Assembly (NCBI GenBank): GCA_964638635.1
Contig: CAZXAQ010000010.1
Location: 9,241-73,240 of the forward strand
Source: SZUA-430 sp964638635
GTDB lineage: Bacteria; Pseudomonadota; Alphaproteobacteria; Micropepsales; Micropepsaceae
DNA: 64,000 bases
Direction: 5' to 3'
Notes under the pieces: generated by a model
What the model was told of the DNA's origin: nothing
What the model saw: the letters and a program-made list of their open reading frames with translations, nothing else
Databases searched by the model: none
In this document: positions 24,883 through 33,040 of the stretch, in pieces
Layout of the letters: each line of letters opens with the position of its first letter
How positions within the stretch are numbered: position 1 is the stretch's first letter
Made by a program: the position numbers and the translations under genes

Positions 24883-26282
24883 CGCGACGTGGCCGCGGCC
24901 GCGCGGCGGCGAATCTGCTCGGTCTCTTCAAGCCCGAGGATCACGTCCGACAGCGCCTCGGCATGCTGCTGAAACGCCATCGCCCGCGGACGCTTGTCGA
25001 ACTCCAGCGACTTCAGCTCCGCCATCATGCTCTCGGTGTACATGCGCAGATACTGCGACACCTCCTCGAACGCGTCTTTGTGTGCGGCATAGAAGGCACC
25101 GCCACCCGCATAAGGCGTCGAGCCCGCAAGCAACCGCCCCCACATCAGCGCCCGCTCGACGCGCGCGGGCTCCGGATCGCGCGAGAGGTCCGGCCGCCGT
25201 GGACCGCGCCCGCCAAACGCACCCAGCCGCTGCACCGGCAAGGCCGCCGTGATCTCGCGCGGCGCGCGTACGATCAGCGAATCCATGGCATCCGACGCCA
25301 GCTGGCGAATCTTGATCAGCCGCTGCCCCCACTTGCCCTCGCGCTTGACGCCGATCTCGCGCACCAGGCCGCCCGACATCTGCACGAACCGGTCGAGCTT
25401 CGTCAGCAACACGTCGGGATCGATATTGTCCGGCCGCACCGACGCGATATCGAGCGCCAGGTTCTCCATGTCCGCGAGCAACACGTCGCCCACGATCCCC
25501 ATATCGGACGCGCTGAACAACGCGTCGTTCGTGCGCCGCGAGACGATGCTCGCGAGCCGGAGCGCCTCCCACGGCCGCTTCAACCGTGCGAGCACCAGCA
25601 AGCCGACATACGGGCTCAAGTCAGATTTCCGCGCCGTCAGCTGATCGTAGATATCGCGCACGAACGACGTGTGCTGCTCGGTCAGCGTATCGATGCGTCG
25701 CGGCAGTAATCCACGCAGCGGCGCCAGATCGTTCGCCCCCATCAGAAGCGAGACGATCTCCTCCAAGTCGGTGAGCGCTTCCTCGCTGCCGAATTTCGCC
25801 GCCAGCACGCGCCTCTCCGTGCTGCCCTGCGCGGCGCGATCGAGCGTCGTGCGCAGCACGTTCAAAATCTCGACGTGCATGCGCTGCGTGACTTCCGCCT
25901 GCACCTTCATGTCGCGCGAAAATACCGCCCGCGACACCTGCGTCTCCATTTCGGCCAAGCCCACGCGCAGCGTGTCCTTCAACCAGCGCCAGAGCGCGCG
26001 CACGGTCGAGCGCGCGATGCGCCCCGGCTGCTTGTACTCGCGCGGATCGTCGACAAGGAAATCGGCGAACGGCTCGCAGAAGAGACGCTGCGCCGTCGGC
26101 ACGCGCCGCGCCTGCACGCGCCGCAGCGTCGGACGTAACCCATCCAAAATCGTCTCGACGGGCAGCGAGCGATCGCCGGCAAGACGCCCGCGCTCCACCG
26201 CCGCCGCCAAGGTCAAAGCCTTGTCGGCGGGCAGCGTCGCCAAGAGGCGCTTCAGTTCATGCTCTTTCGTGGGCAGCTGCAT
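24879..26282 (-). CDS. Uncharacterised ~460-aa helical protein, paralogue A
   Basis: 467 aa using ATG at 26282 (a TTG at 26294 is less likely). No signal peptide or membrane helix, mostly helical. It is homologous over its full length to the protein encoded at 47931-49304: both share TAQRLFCEPFADFLVDD / TPQRLFCEPFADFLVDD, then KQPGRIARS, then LWRWL, SPYVGLLVLARL / IPYLGLLVLARL, and APREITAALP / APREVAAALP. The invariant CEPF-ADFLVDD-KQPGRIAR block is the best family signature. Function unknown, and I cannot link it to a described family. The convergent stop is shared with the CoA-transferase. Confidence 0.82.
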   Translation of the reverse strand: MQLPTKEHELKRLLATLPADKALTLAAAVERGRLAGDRSLPVETILDGLRPTLRRVQARRVPTAQRLFCEPFADFLVDDPREYKQPGRIARSTVRALWRWLKDTLRVGLAEMETQVSRAVFSRDMKVQAEVTQRMHVEILNVLRTTLDRAAQGSTERRVLAAKFGSEEALTDLEEIVSLLMGANDLAPLRGLLPRRIDTLTEQHTSFVRDIYDQLTARKSDLSPYVGLLVLARLKRPWEALRLASIVSRRTNDALFSASDMGIVGDVLLADMENLALDIASVRPDNIDPDVLLTKLDRFVQMSGGLVREIGVKREGKWGQRLIKIRQLASDAMDSLIVRAPREITAALPVQRLGAFGGRGPRRPDLSRDPEPARVERALMWGRLLAGSTPYAGGGAFYAAHKDAFEEVSQYLRMYTESMMAELKSLEFDKRPRAMAFQQHAEALSDVILGLEETEQIRRRAAAATSR

Positions 26283-26434
26283 CGTACAAAGCAAAGCCCC
26301 GCAGCACTTAATGCGCGGCCGCGGTTATGGGTTCAAACTCAAGACACCCCACCAAAGCTTGTCGGCCGCCGCCAAACAATGCCTCTTTTTGCCTTCCGGT
26401 ATGCACGTCACGCCGTTCGCTTGACGGGCGAATC

Positions 26435-27133
26435 CTATCGGTTGTTGTTGCCGCCGCCGCCGGACGAACCGGCACCGTCGCCGCCGCCGGTTCCGCCATC
26501 GGCACCGTGGTTCTGCTGGCCGAACGGATTGAGGCCGTAATCCACAGCTTCATCCCCAGCGCTCCAATCCTTGTTCTCGGGCTGCCCGACCTTGCCGCCT
26601 TGAACCTTGACCATGTCGCCTTCGCCCATCGGCGTCGTCTTGCCGTCGCCGTCAAGGATGAACCCCTGCCCATGCTCGAAGAAGATAACCTCGTTCCCGG
26701 CGCCGTCGGATTTGATCTTCACGGAGGTACCGCGGATACCGATCGTGACCGACGGCGTCTGCAAACGCACCTGGTCTTTTGGCATGGAGCCCGACACGAA
26801 GCGGAACAACCCGCGCGTCATCTTCAGGGTCTGGTTCCCAGCACCTTGCCCAGCACCGAACACATAGTTGTCGACCACCACGGTCGAGGCCGACCCAAGC
26901 GTCAACCGGCTGCCGTCCGTGAACGTCACTTCAAGCGCACCAGAGGGGACAGTCTCAAGGCGCGCGTTCCGCACCACCGGGTTCAACCGGTAAAGCGGCG
27001 CACGCCCCGCCTGCGGCGGCGTCTGATAGGCGTAACGCTGCACCCGGGTCGCGGAGCCGACATTGTCGGCCGATGCAATGGAGACGAACCCGGCAAACGC
27101 CGACACAAGAGACGCCGCAACCAAAATGCGCAT
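26435..27133 (-). CDS. Secreted FecR-domain protein
   Basis: 232 aa. Signal peptide MRILVAASLVSAFAGFVSIASA, then a FecR domain at about 50-170: LEVTFTDGSRLTLGSASTVVV, TRGLFRFVSG, and TPSVTIGIRGTSVKIK are the core strands. The tail is Gly/Asn rich (GGGDGAGSSGGGGNNNR). Unlike classic FecR anti-sigma regulators it has a signal peptide and no cytoplasmic sigma-binding domain, so it is probably a periplasmic or surface protein. No ECF sigma gene is nearby. A hairpin with a U-rich tail lies in its leader (27155-27193). Confidence 0.87.
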   Translation of the reverse strand: MRILVAASLVSAFAGFVSIASADNVGSATRVQRYAYQTPPQAGRAPLYRLNPVVRNARLETVPSGALEVTFTDGSRLTLGSASTVVVDNYVFGAGQGAGNQTLKMTRGLFRFVSGSMPKDQVRLQTPSVTIGIRGTSVKIKSDGAGNEVIFFEHGQGFILDGDGKTTPMGEGDMVKVQGGKVGQPENKDWSAGDEAVDYGLNPFGQQNHGADGGTGGGDGAGSSGGGGNNNR

Positions 27134-27154
27134 GGAACAAGGCCCCTATCGTTA

Positions 27155-27193
27155 GACAAAAGGGCAGCAGCCGCCAGACGGCGGCCCCTGCCC
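27155..27193 (-). terminator. Terminator-like hairpin in leader of FecR gene
   Basis: Read on the minus strand, an imperfect GC-rich hairpin (GGGCAG ... GCCGCC-loop-GGCGGC ... CTGCCC on the plus strand, 27162-27193) is followed by TTTTGTC. It ends about 22-28 bases before the FecR start codon. It may be an attenuator for that gene, or the end of the PhoQ-like kinase transcript after antisense reading through the HTH gene. Confidence 0.55.
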
Positions 27194-27429
27194 CCATTGA
27201 GTCGCAAATTTAGGCGTTTGCCCGGCCCGCCGCAATGTCCGGCATGCACCCGATATGACAGGCGTTACACCGTTTACCGCTTGAAATCGTTACAAAACGC
27301 TGTCCGCAAGGTCCGGCGCACGCCGTGCGCGCATCCAACCGCTTCCGGCAGTAGAGAGCGCCCCCCACCCGTGTTATCGTCCGTGCACTGATTTGTTCGG
27401 TTGCGATCCGTGTACGGAAGGATCGTCCC

Positions 27430-27693
27430 ATGAAGGGGCACGAGTTCAAACGCTGGCGAAAGAGCCTCGACCTCTCTCAGAACGAGGCGGCTGAGGCCTT
27501 AGGCCTGAAACGTCGCGTTGTGCAGTACTACGAGAAGGGCAAACGCGACGGCGACGCGGTTAAGATTCCGCGCTCGGTTCGCTTGGCCTGCTACGCGATC
27601 AGCCAGGGGGTCATGGACTATCATGGCCCCGAAGCCTCGCGCCGCGCGAAGAGGAAAACTGCCCACGCGGCCGACATTCAGCCCGCCACCTAA
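27430..27693 (+). CDS. Small helix-turn-helix (XRE-type) DNA-binding protein
   Basis: 87 aa. GGAAGGA precedes the ATG at 27430. Residues 5-40 form an XRE-like HTH (FKRWRKSLDLSQNEAAEALG followed by LKRRVVQYYEKGKR). The C-terminal half is basic (SRRAKRKTAHA) and has no recognised ligand domain. It is a single-domain regulator whose targets are unknown. It diverges from the FecR gene across about 296 bases with no other gene. Its stop codon shares CTAA (27690-27693) with the convergent histidine kinase. Confidence 0.85.
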   Translation: MKGHEFKRWRKSLDLSQNEAAEALGLKRRVVQYYEKGKRDGDAVKIPRSVRLACYAISQGVMDYHGPEASRRAKRKTAHAADIQPAT

Positions 27694-29105
27694 AGAACGA
27701 CGGACGGCAGATCGAGTTCGGCCGACAACCCGCCTGCTTCCGCACGCCCCAGCGTCAAACTCCCGCCATAGAGCGCAGCAATCTCTTTGACGATCCCAAG
27801 CCCAAGACCCGATCCGGGCTTCGTTTCGTCCAACCGTTCGCCGCGTTCGATCACACGCTTCTTCTGCTCGTCGGTCAGCCCCGGTCCGTCGTCGCTGACG
27901 ACGACACGCAGTCGGCCGGGTTTGCCGGCCGCCACTGTCACCGTCACCTCGCCCTCGGCCCACTTGCACGCGTTGTCGAGCAAGTTGCCGATCATCTCCT
28001 CGATGTCCGACCTATCGCCGCGGAAGTACAAACCTTCGGGACACTGCTTTTCCACGTGAATGCCGCGCGGCGCGTAAATCTTGTTCAACGCCCGTGTCAG
28101 ATCGGAGATCACGGGGGCAAGCTCCGTGCGCGCACCGATCACCTTCGCCGACGCAACCGCCCGCGCGCGCGCCAAATAATGATCGACCTGCCGCCGCATC
28201 GTTTGCACCTGCCGTGAGACGGTCTCGGCGAGAGGTCCGGTTTGTCCCTGCACTTCGTTCGCAAGCACGCTCAGCGGTGTCTTTAGAAAGTGCGCCAGAT
28301 TGCCGACATGCGTGCGCGCCCGCGAAACGACTTCGGCGTTGTGAGCTACAAGCGCGTTCAGCTCGTCCGCCAACGGTTCGATCTCGGCCGGAAACGGCCC
28401 TTCAAGCTTGTCCGCGCGTCCTTCGCGGATGTCGGCCAGCGCTTTGGAGACGCGATCGAGCGGCGCAAGGCCCCAGCGCACCTGTAAGATCATTGCCCCG
28501 ATGAGACCCGCACCCAGAATAACGATCGACCAGAATAGTGTGTTGTTGAAGCTTGCGACGTCTGCCTCAACGTCCTTCAAATCGGCGGCGACCATGATCC
28601 GAAACCTGTTGTCGCCGGTCGCGCATTTCTGTCCCTCTTCGGTCTCATCCGGTGAGGGCAGAGACACGATGCGCTCGGCATATCGCAAATTCTGCTTCTT
28701 TGGGCCGATGACATGGCCCATGCGAACCGCGCTCGTGGCTACCGGATCAAGCTTCAGCCACTGATCGAAAAGCGATCGTGAGTTCCTGAGCGGCTTAGGC
28801 GGGGTTCCTGTCGAACTGATCTGCCAGTACCAGCCCGAGAACGGGTTCATAAACCGGTCGACGACAAGCGGCCGCGGCATTACGATCGTCCCATCGCAGT
28901 CGAGTTCGGCCACCGCGACGACCCGCTCTAGATCGGCAAGAAGTCCGTTGTCGAAACTGCGCTCGGCCGACTGGCGGAACACGCGCGACAGCACCAGAAC
29001 GCCGGCGAGCAGCCCTAGGATGCTCCACACCGCCGCAAGGGCGCCAAGCCGGAAAGCGAGAGAGTTAGTGCGCAGCATCGGCGTCGGTATCGGCAGCTCC
29101 TTCAT
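27690..29105 (-). CDS. Sensor histidine kinase, PhoQ-like
   Basis: 471 aa from ATG at 29105, or 462 aa from ATG at 29078 (start ambiguous; both overlap the regulator gene). Two membrane helices (LGALAAVWSILGLLAGVLVL and SIVILGAGLIGAMILQV) enclose a periplasmic sensor of about 140 residues. HAMP is followed by the H-box NLAHFLKTPLSVLANE, whose LKTPL is typical of PhoQ/BasS kinases. Then come the N-box NLLDNACKWAE, the G1 box DDGPGL and the G2 box GSGLGLGIVKEI. All catalytic motifs are intact. It is coupled to the OmpR-type regulator upstream. Confidence 0.93.
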   Translation of the reverse strand: MKELPIPTPMLRTNSLAFRLGALAAVWSILGLLAGVLVLSRVFRQSAERSFDNGLLADLERVVAVAELDCDGTIVMPRPLVVDRFMNPFSGWYWQISSTGTPPKPLRNSRSLFDQWLKLDPVATSAVRMGHVIGPKKQNLRYAERIVSLPSPDETEEGQKCATGDNRFRIMVAADLKDVEADVASFNNTLFWSIVILGAGLIGAMILQVRWGLAPLDRVSKALADIREGRADKLEGPFPAEIEPLADELNALVAHNAEVVSRARTHVGNLAHFLKTPLSVLANEVQGQTGPLAETVSRQVQTMRRQVDHYLARARAVASAKVIGARTELAPVISDLTRALNKIYAPRGIHVEKQCPEGLYFRGDRSDIEEMIGNLLDNACKWAEGEVTVTVAAGKPGRLRVVVSDDGPGLTDEQKKRVIERGERLDETKPGSGLGLGIVKEIAALYGGSLTLGRAEAGGLSAELDLPSVVL

Positions 29106-29754
29106 CGAGCTTATAGCCGAGACCGCGCATCGTATGAATGACGTTCACGCCAAGTTTCTTGCGCAACCGCCCCACGAAAACCTCGATCGTATTCGAATCC
29201 CGGTCGAAATCCTGATCATAAAGATGCTCAACCAACTCGCCGCGCGAAACGACGCGGCCTTTGTGATGACCGAGATAGGCGAGCAGCCGGTACTCGAGCG
29301 AGGTTAACTTCACCGGATTGCCCTGCACCGTCACCCGCGCAGCACGCGTATCGATCCGCAAGGGACCACACTCGATGTCCGACGATGCCAAGCCCGCCCC
29401 GCGGCGCAACAGCGTGCGAACGCGCGCGAGCACTTCCTCCGTATAGAACGGCTTGGCAACGTAGTCGTCGGCACCGGCATCGAGGCCCGCAACCTTGTCC
29501 GCCCAGCGATCGCGCGCGGTCAGAATCAACACCGGCATCGCGCGGCCGGCCTTACGCCATTTCTCAAGCACTGTGAGGCCGTCCATCTCCGGCAAGCCGA
29601 GATCCAAGATCACGGCATCGTACGGCTCGGTGTCGCCGAGGAAGTGTCCTTCCTCGCCGTCACTCGCCGTATCGACGACATAGCCTTGATCGCGCAGTGC
29701 GCTGGCCAACAGGCGCTGCAAATCGGGATCGTCTTCGACTACGAGAATGCGCAT
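29065..29754 (-). CDS. OmpR/PhoP-family response regulator
   Basis: 229 aa. Receiver domain (1-120): acidic pair in VVEDDPD, phosphoacceptor Asp in VILDLGLPEMDGL (about Asp51), Thr in LTARDRW, and Lys in YVAKPF. The winged-helix DNA-binding domain (130-220) shows LTSLEYRLLAYLGHH, DRDSNTIEVFVGRLRKKLG and IHTMRGLGYKL. The end is acidic (DTDADAAH). It lies between the PepSY gene (15 bases upstream) and the kinase gene (overlapping). Possible target sites with TTCAG-type repeats lie in the promoter region at 30165-30207. Confidence 0.95.
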   Translation of the reverse strand: MRILVVEDDPDLQRLLASALRDQGYVVDTASDGEEGHFLGDTEPYDAVILDLGLPEMDGLTVLEKWRKAGRAMPVLILTARDRWADKVAGLDAGADDYVAKPFYTEEVLARVRTLLRRGAGLASSDIECGPLRIDTRAARVTVQGNPVKLTSLEYRLLAYLGHHKGRVVSRGELVEHLYDQDFDRDSNTIEVFVGRLRKKLGVNVIHTMRGLGYKLDEGAADTDADAAH

Positions 29755-29769
29755 TGCTTCCCTGTTCCG

Positions 29770-30144
29770 TCAGCCACGATGACCAAGAACCTGACCGGTC
29801 TGGGCGTCGGCAAACACGATAAGCACACGCCCGTCCGGGGTCAGCCATTTAATGCGGTAAATCCACCGACCGTCGCGTTGAAACGGTCCGTCGACAGCGA
29901 GATGGTGGCCCGGAAACTGGGCTGCCACATTGCCGAGAACGACTTCAAGCGGTGCCAGTTGCACCGGTCCGTTCTGGGGGCCGCCGCCAAAGGGCCCGCG
30001 ACCGCGCCAGCGCCCACCGTCCTGGGCCACGAGAACGCCCGCGTCGCCCGAAGGCGCCGCCGCGCGCGCAGCGTCAGCCAGGGCCGGAAGGGCCAAAGCT
30101 GCCGCCAGAACGGCAATCACAAGGGGGCGCACGACGCTAAACAT
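29770..30144 (-). CDS. PepSY-like periplasmic protein
   Basis: 124 aa. Signal peptide (LVIAVLAAALALPALADA), then a Gly/Arg-rich linker and a PepSY-type domain at about 70-124: LEVVLGNVAAQFPGHHLAV, WIYRIKWLTPDGRVLIV, DAQTGQVLG. It is first gene in the PepSY-regulator-kinase operon, an arrangement common in proteobacteria. There the PepSY protein is thought to modulate the sensor or respond to envelope stress. Its promoter region is shared with the secreted protein gene at 30272. Confidence 0.85.
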   Translation of the reverse strand: MFSVVRPLVIAVLAAALALPALADAARAAAPSGDAGVLVAQDGGRWRGRGPFGGGPQNGPVQLAPLEVVLGNVAAQFPGHHLAVDGPFQRDGRWIYRIKWLTPDGRVLIVFADAQTGQVLGHRG

Positions 30145-30164
30145 GCCCGTATAGATAGGTACCG

Positions 30165-30207
30165 CTCACTGAACCCTGAATGAATGCGCCATCCAGACCA
30201 CGTTCAG
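30165..30207. promoter_or_regulatory. Candidate response-regulator binding site
   Basis: On the minus strand the sequence TTCATTCAGGGTTCAG (rc of 30170-30185) contains TTCA units 11 bases apart, the spacing OmpR-type regulators favour. CTGAAC at 30169-30174 and GTTCAG at 30202-30207 also form an inverted pair. The position between the PepSY/regulator/kinase operon and the divergent secreted-protein gene fits autoregulation. Inference from pattern only. Confidence 0.35.
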
Positions 30208-30271
30208 ACTGGCCAAAGCAATATGCGCATCAAGGGTTGGCTAACCACCCGGATCGAACAGGAGATTTCGA

Positions 30272-30736
30272 ATGCGCAAACTTGTGACAGCTGCCGCAGC
30301 CGCCGTGGCGTTGACTTTGGGCCTGGCTGCCCCGGCCTTCGCCGACCACAACGAATACAACAATTATCCTTATCAGGGCGGTTACAACCAACCAAATCAA
30401 AACCCATATGCCGACGACGACTATCGCTATCCGCAGGATGGCCGTTACGACCGTCGCTATTACGACCGCTACGAATTCGACCGCCAGAACGGCAACTTCG
30501 ACAGGTGGGAACGCGGCTGGGGCGACTACGGCTACAACCAGTACCGCTATCAACGCCCGCTGAACTTCCGTCAGCTCGCGCCGCGCTTGGCCGCACAGGG
30601 CTACTACGGGGTGCGAAAGGTGAAGAGGGATCGCTGGGGTGCCTACCGTGCGTTTGCGTTCACCCAACGCGGGCGCCCGGTGATGTTGCGTATTAACCCC
30701 TACACCGGCCGCGTGATCGACGTCCGCTACATCTAA
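30272..30736 (+). CDS. Secreted Tyr/Asn/Arg-rich protein with PepSY-like C-terminus
   Basis: 154 aa. AGGAG precedes the ATG at 30272. The signal peptide ends LAAPAFA. The mature N-terminal part (25-95) is low complexity, dominated by Tyr, Asn, Asp, Gln and Arg (NNYPYQGGYNQPNQNPY). The last 50 residues (LAAQGYYGVRKVKRD then GRPVMLRINPYTGRVIDVRY) resemble a PepSY-type fold. It diverges from the PepSY-PhoPQ operon and probably belongs to its regulon (inference). A rho-independent terminator follows 25 bases after the stop. Confidence 0.8.
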   Translation: MRKLVTAAAAAVALTLGLAAPAFADHNEYNNYPYQGGYNQPNQNPYADDDYRYPQDGRYDRRYYDRYEFDRQNGNFDRWERGWGDYGYNQYRYQRPLNFRQLAPRLAAQGYYGVRKVKRDRWGAYRAFAFTQRGRPVMLRINPYTGRVIDVRYI

Positions 30737-30758
30737 AGATCAAGACAACGTGATTGCG

Positions 30759-30791
30759 AACGCCGGGTGGAAATGCCCGGCGTTTTGCTTT
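30759..30791 (+). terminator. Rho-independent terminator after secreted-protein gene
   Basis: Nine-base stem AACGCCGGG / CCCGGCGTT with an 8-base loop (TGGAAATG), followed by TT-GCTTTC. It stands between the convergent 30272-30736 gene and the acyl-CoA dehydrogenase gene ending at 30792. The symmetry of its ends allows some function in both directions. Confidence 0.75.
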
Positions 30792-31817
30792 CTACGCCGT
30801 CATTGACGGCCAATAGGCCTCTGCGCCGGCCGCACATGATTCGCGACCGAGTCGCTCCGCCCAGAATGCGTCCGCGCCGAACTCCGCGCGCCACGAATAG
30901 AGGCGGCGCGTCGCAAAGTGCAGCGAGTGCTCCTTCGTAATGCCGATCGCGCCATGCACCTGATGCGCGATCGACGCCGCGACGCCGGCCGCATCGCCCG
31001 CGCGCACTTTGGCAATGGCAGCCGAGCGTTGCCGCCGTGTCTCGCTCTCAAGATCGCCAAACGCCGCGTCGGCAGCCATTCCGGTGGCGGCCGCATGGCC
31101 CGCAAGCACGGCAAGCTGTTGCTGAATCGCTTGGAACGCCGCGATCGGCTTGCCGAACTGGACGCGCGTGCGCGCGTACTCGACCGTCTGCATCAAGATC
31201 CGCTCGAGCGCGCCGGCCATCAGTTGCGCACGCACGGCTGCACCGTAAGCAAGCAGATCGTTGCCCGAAACGCCCGCCACCGTCGTGCCTGCCGTGTCGG
31301 CAAACGTGAGGTCGTCGCGCGGCTCGCCGGCGACATTCGTGCCTTCCGACAGCTTGCCGCGGCGCACCGCGATCAACACCGCCTCGCCGCTGTCCGGCGC
31401 GCTCAACAGAACGTTCGCCGCATGCCGCGCGTACGGCACGCGAACCGCACGGCCCTTCAAATGCGCGTGATCGCCGTGGGTATGCGTGTGCCCCTCCAGC
31501 ACCCCGATGCTGATCGGCCCGCGCGGCAGCTTCACCTTGCGCTGAGCCAAGAGGGCCCGCGCCACGATCGTCTCGCCAAGCGGGATCGGCGCAACATGGC
31601 GCCCCGCGGCACGCAGCAGCACGGCGGTGTTGGCGGCACGCTCCGCCGGTGGCGTATCGGCGTCGGCCAACGTGTCCAGAAACCCCGCCTCTTCGACAGC
31701 GTCCCACAACGCCTCCGGCCACTCGCCTTTCTCGACGGCGTTGAGCACATTGACAGTCACATGCTGTGCGAACAGGCGATGCGCAGCGTCGTGGATGAGG
31801 TTCGCGGTCTCGCTCAT
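30792..31817 (-). CDS. Acyl-CoA dehydrogenase, small/partner subunit
   Basis: 341 aa. The N-terminal helical domain starts MSETANLIHDAAHRLF. The C-terminal domain has the ACAD signatures EYARTRVQFGKPIAAFQAIQQ and VHGAIGITKEHSLHFATRRL. The middle FAD/substrate beta domain is short and diverged, and it contains a His-rich run (GHTHTHGDHAH) absent from ordinary ACADs. Pairing with a full-length ACAD gene 4 bases upstream suggests an alpha2beta2 enzyme like those of steroid or bile-acid side-chain degradation (family knowledge; not proven here). Confidence 0.85.
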   Translation of the reverse strand: MSETANLIHDAAHRLFAQHVTVNVLNAVEKGEWPEALWDAVEEAGFLDTLADADTPPAERAANTAVLLRAAGRHVAPIPLGETIVARALLAQRKVKLPRGPISIGVLEGHTHTHGDHAHLKGRAVRVPYARHAANVLLSAPDSGEAVLIAVRRGKLSEGTNVAGEPRDDLTFADTAGTTVAGVSGNDLLAYGAAVRAQLMAGALERILMQTVEYARTRVQFGKPIAAFQAIQQQLAVLAGHAAATGMAADAAFGDLESETRRQRSAAIAKVRAGDAAGVAASIAHQVHGAIGITKEHSLHFATRRLYSWRAEFGADAFWAERLGRESCAAGAEAYWPSMTA

Positions 31818-31821
31818 GACG

Positions 31822-32985
31822 TCACCTCAACCCCAAACCGCGTGCGATGATCCCGCGCAAGATCTCGCGGGTGCCGCCGCGCAGCGAAAACGACGGCGCG
31901 ACCTGCGTGAGATAGGCTTGCACGCGCCTCAACGCATCTTCGGACGCAAGCGAAGGCTCCACCCCGAAGAGATCGTGCGCGATCTCCGGAATATCCTGCT
32001 CGAACACCGCACCGACGTCCTTCACCAGCGCCGCCTCGAGCGCCGGATTGGCGCCGCGCTGCAGCTGCGTCGCGACCGACACCGACAACTTCCGCAGCGC
32101 GTGCAGCCGCGCCGTCAACCGCCCGATCGCAATCGCCGCCCGTTCCGACGGATTGGTTCCAGCGGCTGCGATCACGTGTTTCAGCAGAACCATGCTCGAC
32201 AAAAACCGCTCCGGCCCCGACCGTTCATAAGCAAGTTCGGCCGTCACCTGAGCCCATCCCTGCCCTTCGGCGCCGATGACGGCATCGAGCGGCAACGGCG
32301 CGTCGTCGAACACCACTTCGTTGAAGTGCTCATGGCCGGTGAGGTCCGCGATCGGCCGGATATGAATGCCGGGACCCTTGAGATCGACGAGAAACTGCGT
32401 GAGCCCCATCTGCCGCTGATCCGCGCCGTCGCCCGTCCGGAACAATGCGATCATGTAGTGCGAGCGATGCGCGCCCGAACTCCAAAGCTTCGTGCCGCGC
32501 ACCCGCCAACCGTCGTTCGTGCGAGTCGCCCGCGTGCGCACGCTCGCCAAGTCGGAACCGGAATCCGGCTCGCTCATCCCGATCGAGAAATAGGTTTCGC
32601 CCTTGGCAATCCCCGGCAGCACGCGCCGGCGTTGTTCCTCGGTGCCGAACTTCAGCAGCAACGGTCCGCTCTGCCGGTCCGCGACCCAATGCGCGGCCAC
32701 CGGCGCGCCCGCCGCAAGCACCTCTTCGGTGACGACGTAACGCTCGAGCGCCGAACGCTCGTGCCCGCCATAGGCCTTGGGCCAGGTGAGACCGATAAAC
32801 CCGCGCGCGCCGAGCTTGCGGCTGAACTCGGGATTGAACCCGCTCCACGACTGCGCCTTGAGCTCAGGCGCAAGGTTGCCGAGTTCGCGGGAAAGAAACT
32901 CGCGCACCTCGCCGCGAAGCCGTTCGGCCTCCGGCGGCAAAGCTGCAAGCTGAAATTGAAAGGGAAGCGGTTGAGCAAGGTCCAT
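31822..32985 (-). CDS. Acyl-CoA dehydrogenase, large subunit
   Basis: 387 aa from ATG at 32985 (a GTG at 32994 is an alternative). Standard ACAD domains: YFSIGMSEPDSGSDLASVRT and WRVRGTKLWSSGAHRSHYM form the FAD/acyl-CoA beta domain, and AYERSGPERFLSS and SLRGGTREILRGIIARGLGL close the C-terminal helical domain. No signal peptide. It is immediately followed (4 bases) by the smaller ACAD gene, so the pair is co-translated. Micro-protein genes at 33041-33303 lie just upstream on the same strand and may share the transcript. Confidence 0.92.
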   Translation of the reverse strand: MDLAQPLPFQFQLAALPPEAERLRGEVREFLSRELGNLAPELKAQSWSGFNPEFSRKLGARGFIGLTWPKAYGGHERSALERYVVTEEVLAAGAPVAAHWVADRQSGPLLLKFGTEEQRRRVLPGIAKGETYFSIGMSEPDSGSDLASVRTRATRTNDGWRVRGTKLWSSGAHRSHYMIALFRTGDGADQRQMGLTQFLVDLKGPGIHIRPIADLTGHEHFNEVVFDDAPLPLDAVIGAEGQGWAQVTAELAYERSGPERFLSSMVLLKHVIAAAGTNPSERAAIAIGRLTARLHALRKLSVSVATQLQRGANPALEAALVKDVGAVFEQDIPEIAHDLFGVEPSLASEDALRRVQAYLTQVAPSFSLRGGTREILRGIIARGLGLR

Positions 32986-33040
32986 GGCCGCCACTATGGC
33001 GCACCGCGACGCACTCGCTCAACCGGCTTGAGATAGGGGC

